Program-made: the position numbers and the translations under genes
Shown here: positions 18,893-28,858 of the stretch, piece by piece
Position numbering within the stretch: position 1 is the stretch's first letter
Layout of the letters: every line of letters begins with the position of its first letter
The notes under the pieces: model-generated
Databases searched by the model: none
Told to the model about the DNA's origin: nothing
Seen by the model: the letters and a program-made list of their open reading frames with translations, nothing else
NCBI RefSeq assembly: GCF_002797735.1
Contig: NZ_PGFG01000001.1
Coordinates: 682,001-746,000 of the forward strand
Direction of reading: 5' to 3'
Length of the DNA stretch: 64,000 bases
Origin: Thermoflavifilum aggregans
Lineage (GTDB): Bacteria > Bacteroidota > Bacteroidia > Chitinophagales > Chitinophagaceae

Positions 18893-19936
18893 ATGAAATC
18901 GTTACAAGCCCAGCATCATGTTTTAGCCGACCCCCGGCATCAGTTAGAGGTGTTGGATGAGCTCACATCTGGGCATATCCCCTCATTTCATGATAAACTG
19001 AAACAAACCGGCCAATGGCCATTGCTGGCAGATAGAGTGGAAATTTTGCAGATCAATGTGGGCAAAATGTGCAACCAGACCTGCAAGCATTGCCATGTGG
19101 ATGCAGGTCCCGACCGCAGGGAAATCATGTCTCTTGAAACTATGCAATCTTGTGTAGATGTGGTGAAAAAATTTCGTATTCCTACGGTAGATATCACCGG
19201 AGGTGCCCCTGAAATGAATCCCCATTTTCGCTGGCTGGTGGAAACCTTATCTCCGATGGGCGTGCATCTCATGGTGCGTTGCAACCTGACCATCATTTTA
19301 GCTAACAAGAAATACCATGATTTGCCTGAATTTTACAGGAAACACCGCATGGAAGTAATTGCTTCCCTGCCTTTTTATACTTCCGATCGTACAGACAGGC
19401 AGCGGGGTACAGGGATTTTTGCCCAATCTATCGAGGCGTTGAAAATGCTAAACGAAGTAGGATATGGACATCCCGATACCGGATTGCAGCTGCATCTGGT
19501 ATATAATCCGGCTGGCGCATTCTTGCCGCCGCCGCAGGAACAGCTTCGACAGGAATACCAACAAGTGTTGTGGGAGCAGTATGGCATTCGCTTCAACCAA
19601 TTGTATGTGATCACCAATATGCCCATCAGCCGGTATCTGGATTATTTGTTGCAAACCGGAAATTTTGAACGGTACATGGAGCAGCTGGTACAGGCATTCA
19701 ATCCTCTTGCGGTGAAAGGCCTGATGTGCAGGAATACTATTTCGGTGGACTGGCAGGGCTATTTATATGATTGTGATTTTAATCAGATGTTGGGAATACC
19801 CGTAATACCGGAGGCTAGCCGGCATATTTCCCGATTTGACATCCAGACTCTGGAACATAGGCAAATTGCTGTGCGACCGCATTGTTACGGGTGTACAGCC
19901 GGGGCAGGATCAAGCTGCGGGGGACAGATTGTTTGA
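18893..19936 (+). CDS. arsS: Arsenosugar-type radical SAM protein ArsS
   Basis: 347 aa from the ATG at 18893. The [4Fe-4S]/SAM motif CNQTCKHC has its cysteines at C60, C64 and C67, followed by DITGGAPEMNPHF. The C-terminal DUF3641-type region ends with a Cys-rich segment (CYGCTAGAGSSCGG). ArsS-type enzymes attach a 5'-deoxyadenosyl group to a dimethylated arsenical, the key step to arsenosugars. It lies between an AhpD-like gene and a glycosyltransferase gene, as in known loci. Assignment is strong by motif and context; the true substrate here is less certain because no ArsM is nearby. Confidence 0.9.
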   Translation: MKSLQAQHHVLADPRHQLEVLDELTSGHIPSFHDKLKQTGQWPLLADRVEILQINVGKMCNQTCKHCHVDAGPDRREIMSLETMQSCVDVVKKFRIPTVDITGGAPEMNPHFRWLVETLSPMGVHLMVRCNLTIILANKKYHDLPEFYRKHRMEVIASLPFYTSDRTDRQRGTGIFAQSIEALKMLNEVGYGHPDTGLQLHLVYNPAGAFLPPPQEQLRQEYQQVLWEQYGIRFNQLYVITNMPISRYLDYLLQTGNFERYMEQLVQAFNPLAVKGLMCRNTISVDWQGYLYDCDFNQMLGIPVIPEASRHISRFDIQTLEHRQIAVRPHCYGCTAGAGSSCGGQIV

Positions 19937-19941
19937 ATGTT

Positions 19942-20541
19942 ATGGTGAAAAAAGCTTTAATCATTTTTGTAAAAAATCCCAAGTTGGGTCAGGTTAAAAC
20001 CCGTTTGGCAAGAACCATAGGCCCCCACGCAGCATTGCTGATTTACCGGGAACTGTTGCATCATACCTACTCTATTGCAAACCTTGTGGAGGCTGATCGG
20101 TTTGTGTTTTATGCCGATGGAATTGTGGAGCAGGATTTGTGGGATGGTCGGTATATCAAGTGTGAGCAGTTCGGTGTAGATCTTGGGCAACGGATGACAC
20201 ACGCTTTCTGCCATGTTTTTTCTCTTTCATATCAGCAGGCCGTAATTATTGGCAGCGATTGTTTTGCTCTGACGGCCGCTCACATTGAACAGGCTTTTTC
20301 CGAACTGGAAAACTCGGATGTGGTAATAGGCCCGGCTGAAGATGGCGGTTACTATTTACTCGGAATGAAAACCCATATTCCTCAACTGTTTGAATCTATC
20401 CCCTGGAGCACGCCTTCCGTGCTGAATATGACGTTGCAGAAACTTCAGGATCTGAAGTTATCCTATCGGTTGCTGGAAGAGCTTCCCGATGTAGATGAGT
20501 GGGATGATGTACCCGGACATTTGAGGTGGTTGAAAGAGTGA
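19942..20541 (+). CDS. TIGR04282-type glycosyltransferase
   Basis: 199 aa from ATG 19942, five bases after arsS. Nucleotide-diphospho-sugar transferase fold: IIFVKNPKLGQVKTRLA at the N-terminus (nucleotide-binding loop), GSDCFALTAAHIEQAF, and VIGPAEDGGYYLLG. This family is named for its association with arsenosugar synthesis and could build or transfer the sugar aglycone. Convergent with the second glycosyltransferase gene, 26 bp apart. Confidence 0.87.
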   Translation: MVKKALIIFVKNPKLGQVKTRLARTIGPHAALLIYRELLHHTYSIANLVEADRFVFYADGIVEQDLWDGRYIKCEQFGVDLGQRMTHAFCHVFSLSYQQAVIIGSDCFALTAAHIEQAFSELENSDVVIGPAEDGGYYLLGMKTHIPQLFESIPWSTPSVLNMTLQKLQDLKLSYRLLEELPDVDEWDDVPGHLRWLKE

Positions 20542-20567
20542 AGAAGCATGCCATATGTTTTACCTTT

Positions 20568-21326
20568 TCACGGATCCTCCTGTTGGGAATTCATTTTGAT
20601 GGTCTTTTGATGGCTTTGCGGCATGGGAGAGGTCCGGTAACGCAGCATGCGTTGATAAGTAGTAATCATTTCTTGCTGAGAAGCTCCTTTCGCCCACATA
20701 CGCATGACCGTGAAATTGGCGATTTGTACCCGCCACCAGCTGTTTTGCTCATACTTGCGAGCAGAGGCAGTCACATAATCCGGTAGAACATGAAACCGGG
20801 TGTGTTGTTGAATTCGCCGAACAATATCAAAATCCTCCATAATCTGCAAATTTTCATCAAATCCCTGCAGTTGTTCGAATAAGCGACGGGTGATAAACAG
20901 TGATTGATCGCCACCACGGCAAAAGGTGAAAGGAAAACGGGTAAAAAATGCATTTATTTTAAGCAGCCAAAGGGAAGATCGAAACCGCATGCGAAAGCAG
21001 CCAGCTTCTGCCCCTTGTCGGACGGCTTGCAGGATTTTGCCAGCAAAGTCGGGTGGAGGGTATACATCGGCGTGCAGAAAATAAAAAACATCAGCATGGG
21101 CCAGGCGGGCGCCGGCATTCATTTGTACAGCTCTTCCCGGAGTTGATTGTACAACGATGTCAGCACCCGCCAGTCGCGCTTCATTCGCAGTGCCATCGTC
21201 ACTACCTCCATCGGCCACAATAATCTCAACCTCTCCCGGGGTCGTTTGTTGACGGATGTGATGAACCAGCAAACTTATATTCCCTGCTTCCCTATAGGTA
21301 GGAATGATAATACTCAGGGCTGGCAT
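20568..21326 (-). CDS. TIGR04283-type family 2 glycosyltransferase
   Basis: 252 aa. GT-A fold: LSIIIPTYREAGNI at the start, IVADGGSDDGT, FLHADVYPPPDF (DxD-like acidic site), and GGDQSLFITRRLFEQLQGFDE. The family accompanies arsenosugar loci and faces the TIGR04282 gene tail to tail. It starts 14 bp after rny on the same strand, so it may be transcribed with rny and not with the arsS operon. Confidence 0.87.
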   Translation of the reverse strand: MPALSIIIPTYREAGNISLLVHHIRQQTTPGEVEIIVADGGSDDGTANEARLAGADIVVQSTPGRAVQMNAGARLAHADVFYFLHADVYPPPDFAGKILQAVRQGAEAGCFRMRFRSSLWLLKINAFFTRFPFTFCRGGDQSLFITRRLFEQLQGFDENLQIMEDFDIVRRIQQHTRFHVLPDYVTASARKYEQNSWWRVQIANFTVMRMWAKGASQQEMITTYQRMLRYRTSPMPQSHQKTIKMNSQQEDP

Positions 21327-21340
21327 GTGGATACAAGTTT

Positions 21341-22909
21341 TTACCGGGCTACGCTGATGGCGCGTTTTTCCCGGATCACGGTAACCTTGATCTGGCCGGG
21401 GAACTGCATTTCGTTCTGGATTTTCTGGGCAATTTCGAAAGACAGCCGGTCGGCATCGCTGTCGCTTACCTTGTCACTTTCCACGATCACCCGCAGTTCA
21501 CGGCCGGCCTGGATGGCATAGGCTTTTTCCACACCGGCAAAGCCCATGGCGAGGGTTTCCAGATCCTTGATGCGCTGCAGGTAGCTTTGCATGATTTCGC
21601 GGCGGGCGCCGGGGCGGGCACCGCTGATAGCATCGCAGGCTTGAACGATGGGTGCGATTACGTAGGTCATCTCGATCTCATCGTGATGAGCGCCGATGGC
21701 GTTGACCACAGCCGGATGCTCGTTGTATTTTTCGGCCAGCTTCATGCCCAGCAAGGCGTGCGACAGTTCACTTTCTTCATCGGGCACTTTGCCGATATCA
21801 TGCAGCAGCCCGGCACGTTTGGCCAGTTTGGGATTCAGGCCCAGCTCGGCGGCCATGATGGCGCACAGGTTGGCCGTTTCCTTGGAGTGCATCAGCAGGT
21901 TTTGTCCGTACGACGAGCGGAAGCGCATCTTGCCCACCATGCGGATGAGCTCGGGATGCATGCCGTGGATGCCCAGCTCGATGACGGTGCGTTCGCCGAT
22001 TTCCATCACCTGTTCCTCCAGCTGGCGTTTGGTTTTTTCCACCACTTCCTCGATACGGGCCGGGTGGATACGACCATCCTGAATCAGGCGCTGCAGGGAC
22101 AGACGAGCCACCTCACGGCGCAGCGGATCGAAGCAGGAGAGCACGATGGCTTCGGGCGTGTCGTCGACAATCAGGTCTACGCCGGTAGCGGCTTCCAGGG
22201 CGCGGATATTGCGTCCTTCCCGGCCGATGATCTGGCCTTTGATTTCGTCGCTTTCAAGGTTGAAGACGGTGATGGCGTTTTCGATGGTTTGCTCGGCGGC
22301 CGTACGCTGAATGGTCTGAATGATAATTTTTTTAGCTTCCTTGTTAGCTTTGGCCTTGGCTTCTTCCATCATCTCCTGCAGGTAAGCCATAGCCTGGGTG
22401 CGGGCTTCTTCTTTCATGCTTTCGATGAGCTGGGCTTTGGCCTCTTCAGCAGTCATGCCGGCCACCTTTTCCAGACGGCGGATATGTTCTTCCTGATGTT
22501 TTTCCAGTTCTGTGCGTTTTTGGTTGACCAGCTCCAGTTGCCGCAGCAGGTTTTCTTTTAGGGCCTCGTTTTCCTGAATCTGCCGCTGGGCATTTTCAGT
22601 TTTCTGGTTCAGCGACTGTTCTTTTTGTTTGATGCGGTTTTCGGCCTCTGCCAGTTTCTGATTGCGTTGCAGCACTTCTTTTTCATACTCAGCTTTCAGC
22701 TGCAGATATTTTTCCTTGGCTTCCAGGAGTTTTTTCTCTTTCAAGGTTTCGGCTGCGAGCTGCGCTTCGGCCAGGATTTTTTGGGCCTGTTGCTCAGCTT
22801 CCTGGATGCGGATCCGGGTATTTTTGGAAAAAATCAATTTTCCGATCAGAATGCCCACGATGCAGGCTGCCAGGCCAACCCCAATTAACAATCCGATAGT
22901 GATATTCAT
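21341..22909 (-). CDS. rny: Ribonuclease Y
   Basis: 522 aa, standard length. One N-terminal membrane helix (residues 4-27), a long charged coiled coil (about 30-205), a KH domain with [13 protein letters not shown], and an HD domain with LLHDIGKV and AHHDEIE. It is the membrane-bound endoribonuclease that initiates mRNA decay. It follows zapA at 86 bp on the same strand; a minus-strand TATCTTCG in that gap may be a promoter. Confidence 0.96.
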   Translation of the reverse strand: MNITIGLLIGVGLAACIVGILIGKLIFSKNTRIRIQEAEQQAQKILAEAQLAAETLKEKKLLEAKEKYLQLKAEYEKEVLQRNQKLAEAENRIKQKEQSLNQKTENAQRQIQENEALKENLLRQLELVNQKRTELEKHQEEHIRRLEKVAGMTAEEAKAQLIESMKEEARTQAMAYLQEMMEEAKAKANKEAKKIIIQTIQRTAAEQTIENAITVFNLESDEIKGQIIGREGRNIRALEAATGVDLIVDDTPEAIVLSCFDPLRREVARLSLQRLIQDGRIHPARIEEVVEKTKRQLEEQVMEIGERTVIELGIHGMHPELIRMVGKMRFRSSYGQNLLMHSKETANLCAIMAAELGLNPKLAKRAGLLHDIGKVPDEESELSHALLGMKLAEKYNEHPAVVNAIGAHHDEIEMTYVIAPIVQACDAISGARPGARREIMQSYLQRIKDLETLAMGFAGVEKAYAIQAGRELRVIVESDKVSDSDADRLSFEIAQKIQNEMQFPGQIKVTVIREKRAISVAR

Positions 22910-22995
22910 GTGAAATGATTTGATTCATGAAAAAATTGCCTGAAGGCTGAAAATAAAACAGTGTGCGAAGATACAAATTTCGTGGCTTGCAGGGC

Positions 22996-23283
22996 TCAGC
23001 GGCTGAGGGCCTGATCCAGCAGCTTTTCAATGGTCTCCAGCCGGGGACGCAGCATATCTGATGACAGCATGTGTTCGGGTTGGGTGGCGTAATAGATGAG
23101 GCACATGGCCACATAGTCCTGCATGTCTTTTCCGGCGTAAAGGGTTTTGAATTCCAGGATTTTCTGGTTCAGGTTTTTAATTACCTGACGGATATGAGCC
23201 TCTTCTTCGGGATAAATTTTCAAGCGGTACGAACGGTCGGCGATGGTAACCTGGATAGCAATGAGGTCATCGGTGGAAGGCAT
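22996..23283 (-). CDS. zapA: Cell division protein ZapA
   Basis: 95 aa from the ATG at 23283. It has the ZapA pattern: an N-terminal beta part (IQVTIADRSYRLKIYPEEE) with AHIRQVIKNLNQKI and a C-terminal helix for coiled-coil dimerisation. ZapA cross-links FtsZ filaments at midcell. It lies just after a small coiled-coil gene, as often in Bacteroidota. Confidence 0.85.
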   Translation of the reverse strand: MPSTDDLIAIQVTIADRSYRLKIYPEEEAHIRQVIKNLNQKILEFKTLYAGKDMQDYVAMCLIYYATQPEHMLSSDMLRPRLETIEKLLDQALSR

Positions 23284-23303
23284 AGGCGAGGTGGATTTAA
23301 AAT

Positions 23304-23597
23304 TTAAAGTTGAAGTTCCGCAATACACAATTCAATTTCACGGATATAGCCATTCAGCAGGTTGCGGATTTCTTTCCGCGCAGCTTCATCCAGATTCAAG
23401 GTGTTGATTTTCACCAGGCGGGCAATCTGCACCTGGGTATGCAGGCGTTCTACCTCTGCGTGGAGGTTTTGCAGTTGCTCCTGTTGTTGGGCTACCTGTG
23501 CCCTGAGTTTGTGGTTTTCTTCCACACACAGCCGGTAGCGTTCGATCAGTTCCCTGAGCTTTTGTTCAATATGATCGAGCTGTTCCTGGGCGTTCAT
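23304..23597 (-). CDS. Small coiled-coil protein (ZapB-like position)
   Basis: 97 aa, almost entirely heptad coiled coil (residues 5-60), ending in an acidic-hydrophobic tail. It is encoded between pheT and zapA, 20 bp from zapA. Sequence does not prove family membership; the position and shape suggest a ZapA partner similar to ZapB. Confidence 0.7.
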   Translation of the reverse strand: MNAQEQLDHIEQKLRELIERYRLCVEENHKLRAQVAQQQEQLQNLHAEVERLHTQVQIARLVKINTLNLDEAARKEIRNLLNGYIREIELCIAELQL

Positions 23598-23613
23598 GGT
23601 TACAAGCTAAGGA

Positions 23614-26076
23614 TTATTTCCGTAGGACGATCTGCAACTGGTCGCCAAGATGTTGAACGATCCGTTGCAAAGATTGCTCCACATCTTCATCGGTAAGCGT
23701 TCGGTCAGGATGTTGGAAAAACAGGCTGATGGTGCAGGATTTTTTCCCGGGATCCAGTTTTTCACTTTCAAACACATCCATCAGGTTCCATTCTTTCAGG
23801 TAGGGTGCCCGGGAATTTTGCAGGATTTCTTCGATACGGGCGTAAGGCGTTTGTTTGTCGATCAAGAAAGAAATATCCCTTCGCACGACCGGATAGGGGA
23901 TGATTTCCTGATAAGTAATCTGATGTTGGGTGCGTGCTTCCACCAGTTTTTCCCATTCCAGAGCCACATAATAGACGGGTGGTTGCACGTCCAGGGCTGC
24001 ACAGGTTTCTGCATCCACTGCACCGAGCATACCCAGAGATTTTTCAGGAGTACTGATTTCCATCAAAGGCCTCAGGCGGGGACGCCCGGAGGCGGGTCGG
24101 AACTGAAACCGGTGCACGCCGCTGAGCTGCAGGAGGTTTTCCGCCACCCCCTTCATGAAAAACCAGCCGCGGGGCTTTTGCCGGTTGCCAGGTTCGGCCC
24201 ACCAGATTGGGTGATGGTCACCAGCTAGCCAGATGGCCAGGAATTCCCGTTCCTGATATCCTTTGTGGCCATCGGGATGATAGGTTTTGCCGAATTCAAA
24301 GAATGCAACCGGCTCGTTGCGGTGATGCTGGTTATAGGCCACGCATTCCAGTCCGTTTTCCAGCATGGAGGGCCGCAACACGTCGAGGGCGGCATTGAGA
24401 TGGTTCAGCAGATGCACCACCTGTGTTTCCGGATAAACCGTATACAGCTGGCTACTGGAGATGGAGTTCGTATAGATTTCCCGGAACCCTTGAGCCACCA
24501 GAAAGCTGGACAGGGTATCCCTGAGATTTTCCCGGACGCGCAGGGCATGATGGGCGGGAGTAATAGTGATCTGCGCGGGGATGGGAATCTGGTCGAGTCC
24601 GTCAATCCGCATGATTTCTTCAACCAGGTCGGCAGCCTGTCTGACGTCGTGTTTGAATGGTGGTACCCGCCATATCCATTCCTGATCGTTGGAGCTGATG
24701 AGCCCGAAACCTAGATCTTGCAACAAGGGCTCAACCTGTTCGTCGGGATAGGTTTTCCCGCTCAGAGCGGTAAGATAGGTTTTCTTCAGGCGTACCTCCG
24801 GCTGATTTTGGGGAGAGGGATATACATCTACCGGTTGGTAGCGGATCTGCCCGCCGGCCAATTCCTGAATCAGCAGAGCAGCCCGTTTCAGGGCATAGGG
24901 AACCCGGGTGATGTCTACACCTTTTTCAAAGCGCAGGGCGGCTTCTGTGCGTAGGCCGTGGCGCAGGGAGGTTTGCCGGATGAAGCGGGGATGAAACACT
25001 GCGCTTTCTAGGAAAATATGCCGGGTGTCATCCTGAATGCCAGAATGGGTTCCTCCCAGCACACCGGCTATACACATGGGCTCCTTGGCATCGCAGATCA
25101 TCAGATCCTCCGGATGCAACGCACGATCTTTCCCGTCAAGGGTAAGCAGATGCTCTCCCGAGCGGGCTTTTCTGATCCGCACCTCGCGTCCGGCAATGGC
25201 ATCGGCATTAAAGGCGTGCAGTGGCTGGCCACACTCGTGAAGTACGTAATTGGTGATATCTACTACATTGTTGATGGGCTTAACGCCGATGGAGGCCAGG
25301 GCGGCTTGCAGCCAAGCTGGTGAGGGGCCGATCTGCACATGCTCAATCAGCAGGCCGGCATACCGCAGGCAGGCGTCGGGATCTTCAATCTGTATGCGAA
25401 TAGGTGAAGGCTCAAGACCTGTTTCCGGAAAAGCACCCGTATCGGGCCATTGAAGCGCTCCTCTGAGCTGGTGGTGATGGTTGATATAGGCGCAGAGATC
25501 ACGAGCTACGCCCAGATGGCTCATGGCATCCATGCGGTTGGGCGTCAGGCCGATTTCAAACACCTGATCATGAAAAACTTCTATGTATCGGGTGAGTGGC
25601 GCTCCGGGTTCGGCGGAAGGGTCGAGCACCAGAATACCCCTGTGGTCGGTTCCCAGTCCGATTTCATCGGCAGCACAAAGCATGCCTTCGCTTTCTTCCC
25701 CGCGGATTTTGGTTTTTTTGAGCTGAAAAGGTTCACCTACCACGGGATGAAGCGTAGTACCGGGCAGGGCCACCACTACCTTTTGCCCCACCGCCACATT
25801 GGGCGCCCCGCACACAATCTGCAAGGATTGCCCGTTGCCTATATGCACGCGCGTAAGCTGCAGTTTGTCGGCCTGCGGATGTTTCCATACGGCTTCCACT
25901 TCGCCTACCACCAATCCTTCCAGGCCACCAGGAATGGAACTAAAGCTGCTCAGCTGTTCGACTTCAAGCCCTACAGAAGTGAGAATCCGCGCAATTTCCT
26001 CCGCATTCAGGGTGGAGGGCCATCCTTTCAGCCCCAGAGGTAGATATCGCAACAGCCAACGGTATGCAATCTTCAT
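23614..26076 (-). CDS. pheT: Phenylalanine-tRNA ligase beta subunit
   Basis: 820 aa, full length. Domains in order: EMAP/tRNA-binding domain (about 45-155, VGEVEAVWKHPQADKLQ), B3/B4 editing domain (KPINNVVDITNYVLHE, GTHSGI), B5 domain, catalytic-like core, and the C-terminal anticodon-binding FDX-ACB domain ending at LQIVLRK. It pairs with PheS, which is not in the window. Heads a minus-strand run with the coiled-coil gene, zapA and rny. Confidence 0.97.
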   Translation of the reverse strand: MKIAYRWLLRYLPLGLKGWPSTLNAEEIARILTSVGLEVEQLSSFSSIPGGLEGLVVGEVEAVWKHPQADKLQLTRVHIGNGQSLQIVCGAPNVAVGQKVVVALPGTTLHPVVGEPFQLKKTKIRGEESEGMLCAADEIGLGTDHRGILVLDPSAEPGAPLTRYIEVFHDQVFEIGLTPNRMDAMSHLGVARDLCAYINHHHQLRGALQWPDTGAFPETGLEPSPIRIQIEDPDACLRYAGLLIEHVQIGPSPAWLQAALASIGVKPINNVVDITNYVLHECGQPLHAFNADAIAGREVRIRKARSGEHLLTLDGKDRALHPEDLMICDAKEPMCIAGVLGGTHSGIQDDTRHIFLESAVFHPRFIRQTSLRHGLRTEAALRFEKGVDITRVPYALKRAALLIQELAGGQIRYQPVDVYPSPQNQPEVRLKKTYLTALSGKTYPDEQVEPLLQDLGFGLISSNDQEWIWRVPPFKHDVRQAADLVEEIMRIDGLDQIPIPAQITITPAHHALRVRENLRDTLSSFLVAQGFREIYTNSISSSQLYTVYPETQVVHLLNHLNAALDVLRPSMLENGLECVAYNQHHRNEPVAFFEFGKTYHPDGHKGYQEREFLAIWLAGDHHPIWWAEPGNRQKPRGWFFMKGVAENLLQLSGVHRFQFRPASGRPRLRPLMEISTPEKSLGMLGAVDAETCAALDVQPPVYYVALEWEKLVEARTQHQITYQEIIPYPVVRRDISFLIDKQTPYARIEEILQNSRAPYLKEWNLMDVFESEKLDPGKKSCTISLFFQHPDRTLTDEDVEQSLQRIVQHLGDQLQIVLRK

Positions 26077-26528
26077 TGAACTACGATTGTTTTATGCTGT
26101 GTTTCCGCTCCAATAACCAGGCTTTATGCAGGCGGTTGTCCTGCAAAAAACGGATCTGAAGCATCATCATTGCATGTGCACGATGGGGCGTAAAATTAAG
26201 AAGTTATGCCGTAGAAAAACTTTTGCAAACAAGCAAGATATCGCCCAAAAATCTTTTTTCACGAGCTTTGTGAAAAACTTCATCAGCAAAGATGATTTTT
26301 TGCAGAAACGGTGGAAAACTTCGCCCAAACAATTGCATAAGTGTAGGTAACTTGTTGTATATCCTGTGCATAAGCACAGAATAAATTTTTTGCAGGAAGG
26401 CTTCTTTTTAAATCTTAAAAACCTTTTACCTTAGAACCAACAGCAGGGAAAGTTCATGATTTTTTCATGAATTTTTCATGTTGCGTTTATACGTTATCCT
26501 CAACCCCGAAACCCAAAGTATTGGATTC
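26077..26528. other. Divergent intergenic region between pheT and dnaB
   Basis: About 450 bp of AT-rich DNA with no gene I can support. It holds one DnaA-box match (TGTGCATAA, 26365-26373) and a threefold TTCATG repeat with an exact 11-bp period (26453-26480) just ahead of dnaB. The sequence CCTGCAAAAAA at 26141-26151 has its complement about 245 bp away (26387-26397). Confidence 0.55.
26453..26480. repeat. Three TTCATG units at 11-bp spacing upstream of dnaB
   Basis: TTCATG occurs at 26453, 26464 and 26475, with T-rich spacers. The spacing is one helical turn, so the units face the same side of the DNA. Possible binding site; could also be chance in AT-rich DNA. Confidence 0.35.
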
Positions 26529-28085
26529 ATGGAAATAAATATCAGAAAGGATTCCCGATCAGCAGCCAGCAGGAAGAAACCTGTAGATATGAGCGGATTG
26601 ATGTATGGCAAGGTACCGCCTCAGGCACCCGATCTGGAGGAAGCGGTACTGGGAGCTATTATGTTAGAAAAAACAGCCTACGAAACCGCTCTTGAAATTC
26701 TGAAGCCGGAATGTTTCTACGTGGAGGCTCATCAACGCATCTTTGCAGCTATCCGCCGGCTGGCCGACAAGTCGCTGCCAGTAGATATTCTCACCGTGGT
26801 GGAAGAATTGCGCAAGACAGGAGAGCTGGAGCTGGTAGGTGGGGCTTTTTATGTAACCAAACTAACCCATGCAGTTGTATCAGCAGCCAATATTGAAGCA
26901 CATGCCCGCATTATCCTGCAGAAATTTATCCAGCGGGAACTGATCCGGATTTCTGGAGAAATCATTACCGAAGCATACGAAGAGGGTACGGATATTTTTG
27001 ATCTGCTGGACGATGCAGAGACCAAATTGTTTGAGATTACCGACAACCACCTGCGGCAGAATTTTTCGCCGATTGATTCGCTGGTCGTGCGGGCTATCAA
27101 GCGGATAGAAGAATTGCGCAACCGGTCCGACAACATGACCGGTGTGCCCTCAGGTTTCAAGGCGCTGGATGCCATTACATATGGGTGGCAAAAATCTGAT
27201 CTGATTATTCTGGCGGCCAGGCCCTCGGTTGGGAAAACGGCCTTTGCCTTGAACCTAGCCCGCAATGCAGCCCTGCATCCCAGCCAGCCTGTGCCGGTAG
27301 CTGTATTTTCTATGGAAATGTCGGCCGAGCAGATTGTGCAGCGTTTTCTGGCGATGGAAACCGAAATTTCGCTGGAAAATATCTCCCGGGGCAAACTGGC
27401 TGATTATGAATTTAACCAGCTCAGCCATGGAGTATCCAAACTGGCCAAGGCGCCTATTTTCATTGACGATACACCGGCGCTGAACATTTTTGAACTGCGG
27501 GCCAAATGCCGGCGGCTCAAGGGCAAACACAATATCGGGTTGGTGGTGATTGACTATCTGCAGCTCATGAGCAGCAACCATGAAAACCGGAATGTGAACC
27601 GCGAACAGGAGATTAGCAAAATTTCGCGTGACCTGAAGTCGCTGGCCAAAGAACTGGAAATTCCCATCATTGCTCTTTCGCAGTTGAGCCGGGAGGTGGA
27701 AAAACGCAAGGATACCAACAAAATGCCGCAGCTCAGCGACCTGCGCGAATCGGGTGCCATTGAGCAGGACGCCGACGTGGTGCTTTTCCTGTATCGTCCG
27801 GAATATTATGACATTACCACCAACGAATTTGGGGAGTCCACTGAGGGTGAGACCTATGTGCGCATTGCCAAACATCGCAATGGACGGCTGGATACGATTA
27901 AACTGAAGATGTTGAAATCCATTCAGAAATTCATTGAGATGGAAGACCTGGGCTTTGCCGCTTCTTTCGGCAAATCTTCGTCCGGAGGAACTTATCAGGA
28001 AAATGATGCGGCGCGTTTATACATCGAACGGCCTTCTCGGATGAACGACTATACCGACGATTCCGACGACGATGCACCGTTTTAG
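26529..28085 (+). CDS. dnaB: Replicative DNA helicase DnaB
   Basis: 518 aa from ATG 26529; the in-frame ATG at 26478 would add 17 residues not typical for the family. The N-terminal DnaB domain (PPQAPDLEEAVLGAIM) is followed by the RecA-like ATPase with Walker A ARPSVGKTAFALN, Walker B VVIDYLQLM and arginine-finger region. Hexameric 5'-3' helicase of the replication fork. rsmE begins 2 bp after the stop. Confidence 0.97.
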   Translation: MEINIRKDSRSAASRKKPVDMSGLMYGKVPPQAPDLEEAVLGAIMLEKTAYETALEILKPECFYVEAHQRIFAAIRRLADKSLPVDILTVVEELRKTGELELVGGAFYVTKLTHAVVSAANIEAHARIILQKFIQRELIRISGEIITEAYEEGTDIFDLLDDAETKLFEITDNHLRQNFSPIDSLVVRAIKRIEELRNRSDNMTGVPSGFKALDAITYGWQKSDLIILAARPSVGKTAFALNLARNAALHPSQPVPVAVFSMEMSAEQIVQRFLAMETEISLENISRGKLADYEFNQLSHGVSKLAKAPIFIDDTPALNIFELRAKCRRLKGKHNIGLVVIDYLQLMSSNHENRNVNREQEISKISRDLKSLAKELEIPIIALSQLSREVEKRKDTNKMPQLSDLRESGAIEQDADVVLFLYRPEYYDITTNEFGESTEGETYVRIAKHRNGRLDTIKLKMLKSIQKFIEMEDLGFAASFGKSSSGGTYQENDAARLYIERPSRMNDYTDDSDDDAPF

Positions 28086-28087
28086 CC

Positions 28088-28858
28088 ATGGATCAACCCT
28101 ATCCCGTTTACCAGCGTACAGAAGGGCTGCCTTTATTTTTCGTGGAATCCCTGCCGGATGGGGGTGGGGAAGTTAGGCTCGATGCCCTCAGTTCACGGCA
28201 CTGCATTCAGGTTTTGCGCATGCAGCTAGGGGATGAGCTGCAGCTCACCAATGGGAGAGGGCTGAAAGCTAGGGCAGCACTTACAGCGGTGCACACAGGC
28301 GGCAGGAAGGCATCCGCGCCGGTAGCGATTGTACGCATATCGACCATCACCCAACAACCTCCTCCGCCCGATCACTTCCTGGCCATAGCCCTGCCGCACC
28401 ATGCAGGACGGGCAGAATGGCTCATCGAAAAAGCCACCGAGCTGGGTATCCGGCATATTGTCCCTCTGCTGACGGCCCGCTCGCCTCATGGAAGATGGAA
28501 GCCTGAACGATATCGCCAGCTGATGATTGCGGCTATGCTTCAGTCATCGCAGTATTATGTACCGGAACTCCATGCGCCGACAGCATTTGGCGAATGGGTG
28601 CATACCTGCCATGCCACATGCCGGGCTATTGCCCATTGTGAGCCCACAGCCCGGATTCCGATATGGCAGCTTCCCTGCCGGCCGGGTAGCAAATGCGTGC
28701 TTATAGGTCCGGAAGGCGATTTTACACCCGAAGAAATTGAAACAGCGCGACAGGCAGGCTGGCAGGAGGTTTCACTGGGCTATACCCGGCTTCGCACAGA
28801 AACAGCAGCTATCGTGGCCTGTGCATGGATGCAGGCTTCGGCCTTCAGTTCAACTTAA
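28088..28858 (+). CDS. rsmE: 16S rRNA (uracil-1498-N3)-methyltransferase
   Basis: 256 aa. An N-terminal PUA-like part (SSRHCIQVLRMQLGDELQL) is followed by a SPOUT methyltransferase domain with the knot motifs LIGPEGDFTPEE and LGYTRLRTETA. It methylates U1498 of 16S rRNA. It directly follows dnaB and overlaps the convergent apaG by 14 bp. Confidence 0.93.
   Translation: MDQPYPVYQRTEGLPLFFVESLPDGGGEVRLDALSSRHCIQVLRMQLGDELQLTNGRGLKARAALTAVHTGGRKASAPVAIVRISTITQQPPPPDHFLAIALPHHAGRAEWLIEKATELGIRHIVPLLTARSPHGRWKPERYRQLMIAAMLQSSQYYVPELHAPTAFGEWVHTCHATCRAIAHCEPTARIPIWQLPCRPGSKCVLIGPEGDFTPEEIETARQAGWQEVSLGYTRLRTETAAIVACAWMQASAFSST

Noticed and set aside
21587-22561. 324-codon plus-strand frame opposite rny
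   Set aside because: Phe/His/Asp-rich shadow of the rny coiled coil and HD domain.
22910-22995. 6S RNA gene next to zapA
   Set aside because: The gap of 86 bp is too short and no 6S-like fold was seen.
26126-26350. 74-codon frame between pheT and dnaB
   Set aside because: Cys/Lys-rich translation of AT-rich DNA, no signal for a real protein; it lies in the divergent control region.
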